Shown piece after piece: positions 11,597 to 23,362 of a stretch of DNA of 64,000 nt (within the stretch, counting starts at the first letter, position 1; each line of letters starts with the position of its first letter). Below the pieces are notes generated by a model. That model had not been told where the DNA came from. It saw only the letters and a program-made list of their open reading frames with translations, and ran no database searches. The position numbers and the translations under genes are program-made. This DNA comes from Zanthoxylum bungeanum (taxonomy: Eukaryota; Streptophyta; Magnoliopsida; Sapindales; Rutaceae): positions 1 to 64,000 of the forward strand of contig SKCR01034823.1 of assembly GCA_019454045.1 (NCBI GenBank), in the 5' to 3' direction.

Positions 11597-13477
11597 TGTT
11601 AGACAATTATGACCCATAGCGTCACTTTTTTTAAAAGACATTGTGGTTTTTGTGTAAATTAACTATGTGACTATGGAAATTGCTATTTTATCATTTTATA
11701 ATTGGATTACTTAATATAAAGTGATAAAAGTCCTTATGATTAGTTCCGGATTATAAGATATGAGACAGCATCAATCCACTAAGGTTTAATAATTAAACAT
11801 CCCTAGTCGTAGTATTATCGAGACTGGACATCGATAATACGGAATAGACTAGTATTGCGTTTGTGCGCGTTGTGGGAGCATAACGTCATATCTCTCATAT
11901 ATTTAAGTATTGGATGCTTATGTAAGTGTGATAGGAGGTTGTGTTTACCGATGGTACGGAAACAGCTTCGCTCCGAATAGACCCCATGGAATCCCATTGG
12001 TTGTATGACAATGTGTCTATGGGAATCCGATTCAGGGTAGATGTATTTGGTATTAACTCGAGACGTGCATCTCTAATACTTACGACAATCATTACGCTTT
12101 AGTTTTGGTCGTCCTAGACTTTAACAGGTTCTATGTACGCCTCTTCTGGGTATATTGAGAATCATAGAGTATTGGGTGTGATGTCAAGATGGAAATATCA
12201 CTTCAGTCATATGAAGATGATGATCACTCAGGGATACAGAACTGGTACTCTAATATATTGCAACCATCGGGATAATGTGACAACGTCATGATTATCCGAT
12301 TAAAGAGACTAGTTTCTTGTGATCCGATATATGCTTCGTACGGGGCAGACACTACTACAGCCTCAGGCCTTGCATGTGACATCTGATACTGGATCGCAAT
12401 ACGCAAAAACTACGTATACTACGCCTGAAAAAGATTGTATATTCCATTAAGAATATTTATGGAGAATTAGGTAGGCACGGTGATTTGCAAGAAGCCAACC
12501 ATGTCTTGTAAATCGATAAATATGTGGTGTGAAGTACGCACTTAATCGGATAGTCTGATAACTGGATTTACTGTCAATATATCCAGGGGTCTCTTGGGTC
12601 GCTTCCCAAAGATTCATCGATGACAGTTGACTCGAATTAGAATTAATCTGGGATTAATTAAGAGATGGAAAATTAATCTGGGATTAATTGAGGTATTATT
12701 TAATCTGGGATTAAATGTGTTCGGAATAGAGAGAACGCGATTAATTTGGAATTAATCGGTAAAATAAATTTAATAGTTAAATTTGATTTTTTCTATTTAA
12801 TTTATTCATATACGAAATTAAAGTCGGACTTTAATGCGTGTGAATAAATTAATTTAGAATTAATTCGTAAACGGCATTCGTAATATATTTACGAGGCGTC
12901 GTTATTTAATTAAATTAGATTTAATTATTTAACGATGAAAATTTGTTTAATCAGATTAAACGGATCCGAGCTAAACATTCGTAGAAACCGTTTGAATTTT
13001 GAATTCAAAAGTGGGGCCCACTTCACATGTGGTAGTTAGGAGAGTGGTTGGCATTTATGCCAAACCACCCACTTTCCAACCACTTGGTTTTGGTTTTGGT
13101 AAAACCAAAAACCCAACTACCTTGTTTAGGCGAAAAGGGTAAATGGCTTTTTACTATAACATATCTCTCTCTCATCCAAACATATAACACACAAAACATA
13201 AACCCTAGATATCTCTCAAATGGGGCGTGAACCTCTCTATCTCTTCTCTTTGATTTTGTTTCAAAATCAAACAAACTAGCACTTCAAGGAGTCTTCTAAG
13301 GTGATAAGGAAACAACTACAAGAGTTGGAATCAACACTTAAAGCTTGGAGCTTCAAGAACACACCAAATTTTTGAAAGTCTAATCCGATCATTGTAAGTC
13401 ATTCCGTAACTTTTGATGATCTTAATCACTCATATTCTTACTTATTAGATCCTTGGAATGTTCTAGGAATACTAACA
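11597..13477 (+). repeat. 3' LTR of element B
   Basis: 1881 bp, from TGTTAGACAATTATGACCCA to CTAGGAATACTAACA. It contains a hairpin ladder at 12641-13009. No gene is called inside. Confidence 0.93.
12641..13009 (+). repeat. Hairpin ladder in the 3' LTR of element B
   Basis: A run of short inverted repeats with 3-nt spacers. Examples are AATTAATC/GATTAATT with spacer TGG (12641-12659), CGATTAATT/AATTAATCG with TGG, AAATTTAA/TTAAATTT with TAG, ATTAAAGT/ACTTTAAT with CGG, and TTTGAATT/AATTCAAA with TTG (12991-13009). It is the same series as in A, read in the opposite direction. Confidence 0.85.
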
Positions 13478-13689
13478 ACAATCTCCTTATGGCATTGAGC
13501 GGTCTGTAGCTCAGTTTTCCAGGATATTTGGATTGTAAGGTTCAAAATTATTATTTTAGGCAGCTTGGGGAAGGATGCCACCTCAGTTACTTTGATATTT
13601 TTAGGTCGGTAAGGAGTGTGTGATACGTCACTCTGCGTTACACTTATCATCTTTAATTTATTTTTTACATGACGTGGTATAAGATATGG
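13478..13689. other. Unassigned sequence between element B and a tandem array
   Basis: I see no open frame with support, repeat or RNA gene here. It borders B's 3' LTR; B's target-site duplication cannot be checked because its left end is outside the window. Confidence 0.4.
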
Positions 13690-14565
13690 CTACCAATGTT
13701 TGTGAGGACGAACGGAGGTCGAAAATCCTCCATCAATTTTTATGGATTATGATTATAATGGTACGAGGTTGTATTCATTTCACCGAGGCCATGTTATTCA
13801 AATGGTAAAAGGAGTGATCATTCCATTGTGGCTAGATTATAATGGCTTCGGGCTGCATTCGTTCTGCCAAGGCCATGTTATTTAAATGACACAAAAAGAT
13901 CATTCCATTGTGTCCAAATTTGCATCGGTTCAGGGTCAGGTATGTCCCACCGAGGCCTTGTTATGTTCATTCGTATGAGGTCGAAGTGTCTCCCTCATGG
14001 CCCTATTCAAAATGGCACAAGGATGGATCATTCCCATGTGGCCAAATTATAATAGTTTAGGATTGCATTCGTTCCGTTGAGGCCATATTTTTCGAATGGC
14101 ATAAGGATAGAACATTCTCTTGTGGCTAGGTTTGTGCTGGTTTAGGGTTGGGTATGTCCCACTGAGGCCTTGTTATGTACGTTGGCATGGGGTCGGGGTG
14201 TCTCCCTCATAGCCCTATTCAAATGACATGAGGAATGATCATTCCCTTATGGCTAGATTTGCATCGATTTAGGGTATCCCACCGAGAGCATGTTATATTT
14301 GTTCGTATGAGGTCGGAGTGTCTCCCCCATGGCTCTATTTGAATGATACAACAATGAAACATTCTCTTGTTGCCAGGTTATGTTGGCTCAGGGTCGGGTG
14401 TGTCCAAACGAGGCCTTATTATATTCGATGCATGGGGTTAGAGTTTCTTCCCATGGCCCTATTCTCATTGAGTAAAGAGGGAATATTCTATTGTGGCCAG
14501 AATTGTAATGGATCGGGATTGGATTCGTTCCACCGAAGTCCTATTGTGTTGGCATAAAGTCAACT
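13690..14565. repeat. Degenerate tandem array with ~85- and ~125-bp spacing
   Basis: The phrase CACCGAGGCC(A/T)TGTTAT recurs in diverged form at about 13781, 13866, 13948, 14075, 14160, 14280, 14406 and 14531. Between copies are other shared phrases: ATGGCACAAGGATGATCATT, GTGTCTCCCTCATGGCCCTA and a GGTTTAGGGT-like stretch. Spacing alternates around 82-85 and 120-127 bp. It is old and non-coding. Confidence 0.7.
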
Positions 14566-15178
14566 TCTACATGGCCCAACAGAAGCAAAGCTGCAACAAG
14601 AAATTTAGGACCCAATGGGGATAGCATCAAATAAAAGAAGTGTGGATGTAGCAGATAATAAGGTCATCTTTGGAGGATTTCACCAAACAAAGTGGTAACC
14701 CAAGGCTTAGAATCTTATAAGTGTAGAAGAAATGCATTATGATTCGGCCGATAATATACTCGGGCATCTATGTTCATGCTTGGAATGAGGTCCCTTAAAG
14801 GAACGATTAAAGGAGTTAATTTTATTTCATTTACGAAGTGGTGATTAAGGTTGATATGCCAATTCAGCGTTTCGCTAAGTGAAAAAGTGAAAGCTGCCCC
14901 AGATCGAGTCTTTGCTCACTATGTGCTTTGTTGTGGAAATATATGATGCACAAATGTGTGTGTATATATGTGTATGTGTGTTTCACCAAGGCAAAATTAT
15001 ATATTTGGCTCCTTCAGGATTACCCACAATGAGAAATGACTTTGTTATATTTAAGAAAGGCCGATAATACTCTCAGTTGAGGCAGAAGGGGTAATAGTTG
15101 AAGACAAGGGGCCAAAATTTTCTACAATAAGAAGCAATGAAGAAATAAGAACTGGGTTGGAATTGCTTTAGCTTCTTT
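14566..15178. other. Unassigned sequence
   Basis: I see no supported gene. The only notable item is a short TG-rich stretch (TGTGTGTGTATATATGTG) near 14955. Confidence 0.35.
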
Positions 15179-16010
15179 TTAGGCTGTGCCAAAGGCATGT
15201 TCATGGGTTATTTCCCCATTGGAAACTTTCAAGATTTTCTGAAGCACGCCCAAATCCAAGTCATGGTATATCATCTCGATCAGCTCGATGGACTCTTCTA
15301 GTCCTTTATCCACCTTGGTATTTTCAAGTCGATCATGGAGGTTAGCCTACAAAGTTTTTAGCTATTCCTAAGACTTGGCTAGCTTCTCATTCATTTTATT
15401 TAGCTCATTTATGGCCTTTTCAAGATCAACCTTTTTTTTTCTTGGAGCTTGCTCTCGGTCGTAACAACTCTGGCCTGCTGCAATTTAATTTCCCTTGCTT
15501 TTAAAATGGTCTCAGTTTGAGCCCCATCCCTCTCTTTTTTCGTGTTATCTGAAGCACGGTGGAGGGAACTAATCTCGGCTTTGGCCTCATTTAGTTTCCT
15601 ATTAATCTTATGCTCCCTCTCGGTCATCTGGCTCTGAAGCCTTTGGGCCTTACCGCCCTCTGAAATGGTGCTTGAAAGTACGTCCATATTGGTGTCCAAC
15701 AGGTAGGCCAGCTGCGCATTCGAAGATCATTCTAGCTCATCAATAAGTGAGAATTATTATTGAAGTAACAAAAGGGAAAAGAATAAGTTTTGGGCAATTA
15801 CCTTCATCTGAAAGTGGCCAACTATTCCAAGAATGTCTTCGGGTGAGAGGCTTTTGTAGGCCATGGCTTGGTTAATATATAAATGCTCGGACAGATAGTT
15901 GATGGTCGGGATGAGATGAGCTATGTCTCTCCTCACGTTCTCTGGGACGTCTTCCAAGGTTGGGATCGCCTCCCTTTCTGAGACAGAAGTAGTCGAGGCC
16001 TTACTTCTCC
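15179..16010 (-). pseudogene. Unrecognised coiled-coil protein fragment with a candidate 90-bp intron
   Basis: Not a gene I recognise. On the minus strand one reading runs from about 16010 (RSKASTTSVSEREAIP) through LEDVPENVRRDIAHLIP to GHFQMK at 15802. It then meets a donor-like AAG/GTAATT, and coding resumes in the same phase after GCGCAG at 15711 with LAYLLDTNMDV. The second part is rich in E, K, Q and L (KAQRLQSQMTEREHKINRKL) and likely forms a coiled coil. A T10 run near 15430 breaks the frame. A weaker reading continues to a stop at 15179-15181 (ending HEHAFGTA) with internal stops. It may be a gag-like protein of an old retroelement or a transposon-associated protein. The product is inferred; the phase-preserving intron is seen directly. 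Confidence 0.5.
15712..15801 (-). other. Candidate intron in the coiled-coil gene fragment
   Basis: 90 bp, starting GTAATTG and ending GCGCAG in element sense. It contains stop codons in the flanking frame, and removing it keeps the reading phase (after AAG, before CTG). The length is usual for a plant intron. Confidence 0.45.
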
Positions 16011-16450
16011 CTGTCCTAGCCTTTTTTTAGGGGCCCTCCTAGCACTCTCTCCCCATAAGCCTAGCCCTGACCTGGTGAAAGCATCTTTTTGAAGGCTGGG
16101 GGTTGGTGTTTGGGACTGGCTCGGTGAGGGTCGATATGTTAGTGGTTTAGGTAGTAAGAGTTGGGGTATGCATCAGTGCCTTCTATTTGGAAAATATGGA
16201 AAGTACTTGATCACATATTCAAGTGATAATAAATTTCACATCTTAAAACTTGTAAAAGAGCTCAGAGCTTAAGAGCCAGTGATAGAAAGAGAAAGTTGGT
16301 TGGTTACCTGACCAAGTGAGTGAGTTGTAACAGGCTAATGTAAGATATGAGGTTCTGTAAACTCCTTGTAAGCTCACAACCCCACTTGTAGCTCGGGTCG
16401 GATTTGACCCCAAGCAGTAATAAAATACCCCTTTACTATTATGGACATTG
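16011..16450. other. Unassigned sequence, possibly the end of an old LTR
   Basis: No supported gene. The stretch GACCCCAAGCAGTAATAAAA near 16410, followed by GAACCACGTAAATTT, resembles the transcript-end part of plant LTRs, but no second LTR or priming site is seen. Inference only. Confidence 0.3.
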
Positions 16451-16540
16451 ATTATAACCACTCTCCGCCGAACCACGTAAATTTATGTCTCTGTAATTAT
16501 AACCACTCTCCCCCGAACCACGTAAATTTCTGTCTCTGTA
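16451..16540. repeat. 45-bp direct duplication
   Basis: Two adjacent 45-bp units (16451-16495 and 16496-16540), differing at about two positions. Each contains ATTATAACCACTCTCC and GAACCACGTAAATTT. Confidence 0.8.
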
Positions 16541-17446
16541 ATTATCTGTCTGTTTGCTAAGTTTACTTTGGATCCCTACTAATCAAACAAATTCATTGTT
16601 GAATGAGATTTGTTCGATGAGTTAATTTCCTATATTACCATTGGAAGGAAAAAACCATCTAAAATGTTATATATCAATGAAATATAATATCGATTAACTT
16701 TTAAAATCTCTTATATTTTAGTTCAAAGTGATTTCAAGATAAAGTCGAATAGAATCTAATTTTTGTTGGAAAATATTAAATCAAAGTTATTGATAGTATC
16801 CATTTAAAGTATGATATTTTAATATTATAGATGATATATATTTTGTTTTTTAAAATATAGAAAAGAAAACTCCCACAAGTTCCTTTATTGCTTGATATTG
16901 GTATTAAACTCCCCCAACTAGCTGACAATATACTATGGAAAGGAGAGGGTGGGACCACCAATAGGTGGAGTCCACGTGGTCCAAATTGGCAAATTGTTAA
17001 ATTTATTTATAAAAGATAAGAAATTGAAAAATGAAAAATGAAAAGAAAAGAGGAAGCTTGGTGTTTGATTGACGCGTTCCAAAGATTCACCCTCCCCGAT
17101 TGGCCCGGCGCCTCTGGACTGGATCTGTGAAAAAGAGTCAACGCTATTGATGGGAGTTATGGCCGACTGACTTTGTGGGGGCCACTGATATGCCGAAATT
17201 TTGAATAGTGCCACGTAGGACTAGTTCCATTTCTATTTTACCTACAATATCGGGTTGACTCCGTCACTGCTTAAAGACCGAATCCCTTGGCCTTACTAGG
17301 CTTTATTTGTCCACGCTACACAAAATTTTAACCACAATAATTTTTTTTTACCGCAAAATTTATATTCTTATAAGGGAAAATTGTCACTTTCCATATGTCT
17401 ATATCATCTACCATTTATTTTTCTACTTTTATTATAATACCTTAAT
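16541..17446. other. Unassigned, non-coding sequence before the first MITE
   Basis: I see no supported gene or repeat structure. Short open frames on both strands lack recognisable domains. Confidence 0.35.
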
Positions 17447-17932
17447 TAGGGATGGTAAAACGAATCAACAATCGAATTTGTATCGAATCATAAACGAATC
17501 GATTCAAAATATGATGGATTCGTATTCGATTCGTTTATTAAACGAATCCTAATATCAAGATTCGTTTTCGATTAGTTTATTAAATGAATCAAATACTAAT
17601 ATTCGTTTAGTTTTGATTTTAGTCAATAACATAATATACTATTTATTCACATTAATTTTTCATAAATATATACATATAAAATATGTAATTAATATATTTA
17701 CTAAAAATATCTCACCAAATATCCACAATATTATTTTTTTTTTTATGGTAATTAGTCATAATTTCTTGAATCTTAATTGAAAATAATAATAACTAGTAAA
17801 AGAAAATAATAAAACGAATCATAAACGAATAAACGAATCAATGAGCTTAAATTCGTATTCGATTCGTTTAACAAACGAATCGAATCAAATTGACCCATTT
17901 ATTAAACGAATCTATTTTCTCAAACCCGTATT
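17447..17932 (+). mobile_element. hAT-like MITE, left part (split by element H)
   Basis: Starts TAGGGATGGTAAAACGAATC and aligns with the complete copy at 52367-52922. The other end is at 39306-39368 (ends TTGCCACCCTA). Flanking 8-mers are ACCTTAAT (17439-17446) and ACCTCAAT (39369-39376), 7 of 8 identical, as expected for a hAT 8-bp target duplication. The interior is full of ACGAATC in both orientations. It encodes no transposase, so it is non-autonomous. Confidence 0.82.
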
Positions 17933-18834
17933 TGTTACAAATATCATATAGTAGTTACAAAAGAAATCCGAATTAGGCTTAATCTTAGCCCCTGATGAGC
18001 AAAGCAGACCTTGGTGAGCAGAGCAGACCCTCACGGCAGACCCACGCAGCAGACCCTGAGAAGTAGACCCACGCAGCAGAGCAGACCCTGACAGCAGACC
18101 CTGACGGCAGACACACATAGCAGACCCTGAGAAGCGGGGTCAGACCCTGACGAGAGGAGGCAGACCCTGGGGAGCGGAGGCAGACCCTGGGGAGCGGAGG
18201 CAGACTCTAGCGAGCGGAGGCAGACTCTAGCGAGCGGAGGCAGACCCTGGTGATGCGTCTGACTCTGAAAGCTTTGTGTCCCTGTCTGCTGAAGTCGAGC
18301 CTCTGACGATGCGAAGAAAGTGAGCCTCTGAAAGCGATGAAGCCCCGACCGATCCTCTGAAAGCGATGAAGCCCCTGACTCTGATAGGAACCGCACCGAA
18401 CCGAACCACTGCTTCTTTCTTCCGAGACATTTTGATGTCAACAATCTCCTTAAAATAAATTCGTCCCCTACCGAAGGTGCAGAAGAACGTGAGACGATTG
18501 TTTCCCAAGATGCAACGGAAAAAGAACGAGTAAGGGCACCACCGAATTCGTATCCAACGAACCACTAAAGTGTTTGAACTCTTCCAAAAACCGAAAACTA
18601 AGAAAAACCGAGGGAGAATTTTTTTCCTTGTGTGTTTTATCTTTTTCAAAAACGAAAACACTCCCCTTTTATAGAAGGAAAATAAACATGCCAATTAAAT
18701 CTCATAATGAGAGACCATTCACTTGAAATAACCCCCAAATTAATTTAATAGAATTAAATTAACTGTTATGGAACTTCAAAAGGCTTGGAAAAAATAAAGA
18801 GACTTGAAAATAATTGGCTGGGCCGGGCCCGCAC
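17933..18834 (-). repeat. 3' LTR of element H, first segment
   Basis: Starts TGTTACAAATATC, shared with the right LTR at 28080. It continues after insertion F at 22972-23362 and ends CCAACA next to the polypurine tract. It includes a minisatellite of GCAGACCCTG units. Long frames across this minisatellite (for example 18031-18444 minus) are by-products of the repeat, not genes. Confidence 0.88.
17998..18255. repeat. GCAGACCCTG minisatellite in the left LTR of H
   Basis: Units of about 20 bp of the form GGCAGACCCTGGGGAGCGGA, preceded by looser GAGCAGACC units. The left LTR has about three more 20-21 bp units than the right LTR: 781 versus 718 bp between the LTR start and the shared GAGAG. Confidence 0.82.
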
Positions 18835-19650
18835 TGTTGGACAATTATGACTCATATCATCACTATTTGTACAGATCATGGTGTTGTTGTACAAATTAAC
18901 TATGTCACAAGGAAATTGCTCTTTTATCATTTGTAATTGGATTACCAAGATATATAAATGATAGAAGGTCCTTATGATTAGTTCCGGATTGAGATGATAT
19001 GAGACAGTATCAATCCATAAAGGTTTAATCATTAAACATCCATAGTCGTAGTATTATCGAGACTGGACATCATGAATGCAGAATAGACTAGTATTGCACT
19101 TGTGCGCGTTGTGGGAGCATAACGACATAGTTCTCATATATTTAAGTATTGGATACTTATGCGAGTGCGATAGGAGGTTGTGTTTTACCAATGGTACGGA
19201 AAACAGCTTCGCTCTGGATAGACCCCGCGGAATCCCATTGGTAGTATGTCTGTGTGTCTATGGGAGTCCGCTTCAGGGTAGGTGTATTTGGTCTTAACAT
19301 GAGACTTGCACCGCTAATACTTGAGACAATTAATATACTTTGGTTTTGATCATCCAGGGCTTTAACAGGTTCTGTGTTCGCCTCTTCTGGATATATTGAG
19401 AATCATAGTGTATTGGGTGTGATGTCAAGATGGAAGTATCACGTCAGACATATGGAGATGATGATCATGTAGGATACGGAACTAGTACTCTTATATGCTG
19501 CAGCTATCGAGATAATATGACAAGGTTATAGTTATCCGATTATATAGACTAGTTAGCAGAGATCCGATATGTGCTTCCTACGGGGCAGACACAATCCCAG
19601 CCCCAGGCCTTGCACGTGGACATCAGATACTGGATCGACATACACAATAC

Positions 19651-21791
19651 TGTTGGTTTCTAATTAGGTCCCAAGATCATTATAAGCATGAAAATAACAA
19701 GTGAATACATCAACGGAGGTAGCAGAATACTCACATCGATCGGTTGAGACGATACGACAACAAATAAAATTTGTTTTTGGCCTCCAAAGTGGCGCCCAAG
19801 CAATGCAGTCCACTGTCCAGAATTTTCAGTTTTGAGTGATGATTTTGAGCTCCAAGCTTGAATCAAATGGTTCCCGGATCGTGGGTGGGTTTCCCTATCA
19901 CCTTCGTATAACTCTCGGTGTGCTAGCACTTCCGATTTTTCCATAAAATCAACCCCTAAATCCCCTTACTGCTCACGGTTTTGCAGTTCATTGCAGCCCC
20001 TTGGGCGTGTATTTGTGAGGGAGAAAGAGAGAAAAAGATGGGAAGAAAAGAGAGAGAGATGGGAAAGTGCTACCAAATTTGTGTATTAAATACACACATT
20101 TGAATTTCAAATGCATTTCATTTGAATTTGGTTTTAACGTAAAACAGTAAAACCACACCTACCACATCAAGTCACATCAAGTCAAGTGTCAAGTCACATC
20201 ACTCAATCAAGCTGTCACGTCACATCACTCAAAGTGACAAGTGATTTGACGCTTGAAACGACTAGTGATTTGACGCTTGATGCGACTAATGATTTGATGC
20301 TTGATTTGACTTGCGTGCCGCACTCGAATTCGAAATGCGAATGCGCTCACAAAATATCTCGGGCTCGGGTTCGTTAATTCCAAATTAACGATTTCTCCAT
20401 TACGTCGTAATTAAATTTAATTTAATTAAATAATCATGCCAAGCATAATTACTATTCACATCGGTAACGAATTAATTATAAATTAATTCGTTCGCCTGAA
20501 TTAAAATCTAATTTTAATTCCGCGTCGAAATCCAATTTCGTTTAATATATCTGAATTAAAATCTAATTTTAATTCCGCGTCGAAATCCAATTTCGTTTAA
20601 TATATCAAATATATTAATTTACCGATTAATTCCAAATTAATCGTTATCTCTCTTTAAATGATATTTTATCCTAGACAAAATATCTCCGAAATTAATCCCA
20701 GATTAATTTTCTCTCTCTTCTAATTAATCCCAGATTAATTAAAGTGCGAGTCATACATCATCGGTGAATCTTTGGGAAGCGACCCATTAGATCCCCAGAT
20801 ATTTTGGCAGTAAATTCGGTCGTCGGACTATCCGAACACGTAAGTACCTCGTACTACATTTTACCGATTTACAAGACAAGGTTGGCCTCTAGCAAAGCGC
20901 CATGCCTACCCAATTCTCCGGAAATATCCTTATAGGAATAAATGATCTGTATCAGGCGTAGTATACGTAGTATTGCGTATTTCTGTCCAGTATCGGATGA
21001 TCATGTGCTAGGCCTGAGGCTGGAATTGTGTCTGCCCCGTACGAAGCACATGTCGGATGTTTGGTGACTAGTGTCTATAATCGGATAAACCTGACCTTGT
21101 CATTTTATCCCAATAGCTGCAGCATTTAATAGAACCAGTCATGTATCCTACGTGACCATCATCTCCACTAAGACTGGAGTGATACTTCCGTCTTGACATC
21201 ACACCCAACACACTACGATTCTCAATATACCCCACATTGGCGTACATAGAACCTGTTAAAGCCCTGGACGACCGCAACCAAAGTACATTGATTGTCGCAA
21301 GTATTAGCGGTGCAAGTATCAGGTTAAGACTAAATACACCTACCCTGATTTCAGACTTCCATAGACACATAGTCTTACTACCAATGGAATTCCGAGGGGT
21401 CTATCCAGAGCGAAGCTGTTTCCCGTACCATCAGTGAAACACAACCTCCTATTACACTTGCATGAGTATCCAATACCCAAATATATGAGAACTATACCGT
21501 TGTGCCCTCACAACGAGCACAAGTGCAACACTAGCCTTTTACGTATTTATCGATGTCAATTCTCGATAATACTCTGACTAGAGATGTTTAATGATTTATC
21601 CTTCGTGGACTGATACTGTCTCATATCATTCTCGGTCCAGGAAAAAATCATAGGGACCTCTCATCATTTATACATCTAGGTGATCTAATCACAAATGATA
21701 AGAGTGCAATCTCATTTGTCACATAGTTAATTTGTACAACAACACAATGATCTGTACAAATAGTGACGCTATGGGTCATAATTGTCCAACA
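19651..21791 (-). mobile_element. Solo LTR G inserted in solo LTR F
   Basis: 2141 bp, from TGTTGGTTTCTAATTAGG to ATAATTGTCCAACA on the plus strand, opposite in orientation to F. A perfect 5-bp target duplication AATAC lies at 19646-19650 and 21792-21796. Its ends resemble K's LTR (GATCTTGGGACCTA near the sense end). No internal retrotransposon sequence. Confidence 0.92.
20371..20741 (-). repeat. Hairpin ladder in solo LTR G
   Basis: Inverted repeats with 3-nt spacers. Examples are TCGTTAATT/AATTAACGA with spacer CCA (20371-20391), AATTAAAATC-type dyads near 20500 and 20560 (a ~60-bp segment is duplicated here), and TAATTAATC/GATTAATTA with CCA (20721-20741). Confidence 0.85.
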
Positions 21792-22027
21792 AATACTACG
21801 TATACTACGCCTGATATATATTATAATATTCCTTTAAGAATATTTCTGGAGAATTGGGTAGGCATGACTCTTTGCTAGAAGCCAACCTTGTCTTGTAAAT
21901 CGGTAAAAATATAGTACTAGGTACATACGTGTTCGGATAGTCCGACGACCGGATTTACTGCCAATATATCCGGGGATCTCATGGGTCGCTTCCCAAAGAT
22001 TCACCGATGACGTATGACTCGCACTTT

Positions 22028-22340
22028 ATTAATCTGGGATTAATTAGATGAGAGAGAAAATTAATCTAGGATTAATTACGGAGATATTTTGTCTGGGATA
22101 AAATATTATTTAAAGAGAGAGAACGATTAATTTTGAATTAATCGATAAAATAATATATTCGATATATTAAACGAAATTGGATTTCGACACGGAATTAAAA
22201 TTAGGTTTTAATTCGGACGAACAAGTTAATTTAGAATTAATTTGTTAGCGACGTGAATAGTGATTTTGCTAGGCATAATTATTTAATTAAATTTGATTTA
22301 ATTACGTTGCAACAGAAAATTTGTTAATTCGGAATTAGCA
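22028..22340 (+). repeat. Hairpin ladder in solo LTR F
   Basis: Same series in plus orientation: ATTAATC/GATTAAT with spacer TGG (22028-22044), then dyads such as TTTTGTC/GATAAAA, CGAAAT-like and AATTAAAT/ATTTAATT. Several are slightly imperfect, consistent with an older copy. Confidence 0.78.
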
Positions 22341-22971
22341 AACCCGAGCCCGGGAGTGTTTACGGGCCCACTCGCATTTCGAATCAAGTGGGGCCCATAA
22401 ATCACATCACGCGTCCCATCATTTTTCAATCAAATGATAGATGTCTTGTCACTTTGAGTGATGTGATGTCAATCACTATTCATGAGTGATGTGGGTGGTT
22501 GAAAGGCTTTATTGCCTTGTACTTGTTTGACATTGGATTTGAATTTTGGTATTAGGTTTTTGGAAAACCAAATACACAAACCAATTCATTCTCTCCTCTC
22601 TCCCTCTCCAAGTTTCGGCCATGGTGGCCATATTATCTCTTCACCATTTTTTGGCTAGGCCGAAAATAACAAGAAGAAATAAGGAAACTTTGTGGCAATT
22701 TTTCCTATGCTAGCACATAAAGAGTCATCCAAGGTGAAAGGGAAACAAACCCTTGAGCATGGAATCTCAACACACAAAGCTTGGAGCTTGAAGACAAACA
22801 CGGAACACAAAATCCATGATTGGCCGAGAGCTTCACACAAAGGGAAGAAAATTGTGTTCTTCAAAGTTTCTCACATCCGTCAATGTAAGTATGATTCCGT
22901 CGTACTTCTTGATGTATTCACATGATTTCATTACTTGAAATTGATCTTATGACTATAGTAGAAACCCAACA

Positions 22972-23362
22972 GCACAATTTGGTCTGACATTCGTGTACGC
23001 AGGACGCGCGGGTGCACACGAGTCAGACCTGATCGGATTTTGATTTGCACGCCCGCGCAGTGGGGGAGCCTCTAACCTTATAACTCTTACCCATCTACAT
23101 ATGAGCAATCATATATAAACACAACTTCTCTCTATTAGTTTTCCCATGTGGGACAAGCACATTTCTCATTATTTTCCAACACAATGGGTGAACTTTGAGC
23201 AATAATTTCTCATTCACCCAAACACCATTTTAAGCATATGAATATATCATTTCGAACTACTCATAGAGGAGTATCTGAATCATTCAATAACAACCACTAA
23301 CACGAAGTGGACCATGCTTAAAATTATGCCTCAAAATGCTTACTCATAAGCATTTTCCAACA
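22972..23362 (-). repeat. 3' LTR of element H, second segment
   Basis: Continues the left LTR of H after insertion F and ends TTTTCCAACA. It matches 38905-39305 of the right LTR closely. Confidence 0.88.

Larger units (their letters stand above)
5723..13477 (+). mobile_element. Copia element B, decayed, 5' LTR cut by element A
   Basis: Ty1/copia element on the plus strand: LTR remnant 5723-6032, primer-binding site 6034-6047, leader to 7598, decayed gag-pol 7599-11582, polypurine tract 11586-11596 and full 3' LTR 11597-13477. The remnant matches the last 317 bases of the 3' LTR (from about 13161). The remaining ~1.57 kb of the 5' LTR is displaced left of the window by insertion of A. Confidence 0.93.
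18835..22971 (+). mobile_element. Solo LTR F (copia, K-like family), interrupted by solo LTR G
   Basis: Starts TGTTGGACAATTATGACTCA and ends GAAACCCAACA, with only LTR sequence between once G is removed (about 2.0 kb). The flanks are GCAC at 18831-18834 and 22972-22975. The right LTR of H has the empty site (GGGCCCACACAATTTGG, about 38898). No primer-binding site, polypurine tract or coding sequence is present, so it is a solo LTR left by LTR-LTR recombination. Confidence 0.88.

Noticed and set aside
18031..18694. Open frames of 130-155 codons on the minus strand in the left LTR of H (and at 28126-28825 in the right LTR)
   Set aside because: They run through the GCAGACCCTG minisatellite, differ in frame and length between the two LTRs and show no domain; by-products of a 20-21 bp repeat.
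18835..22971. F and G considered as the two LTRs of one element
   Set aside because: They are in opposite orientation, G is flanked by a perfect AATAC duplication inside F, and no internal region lies between them.
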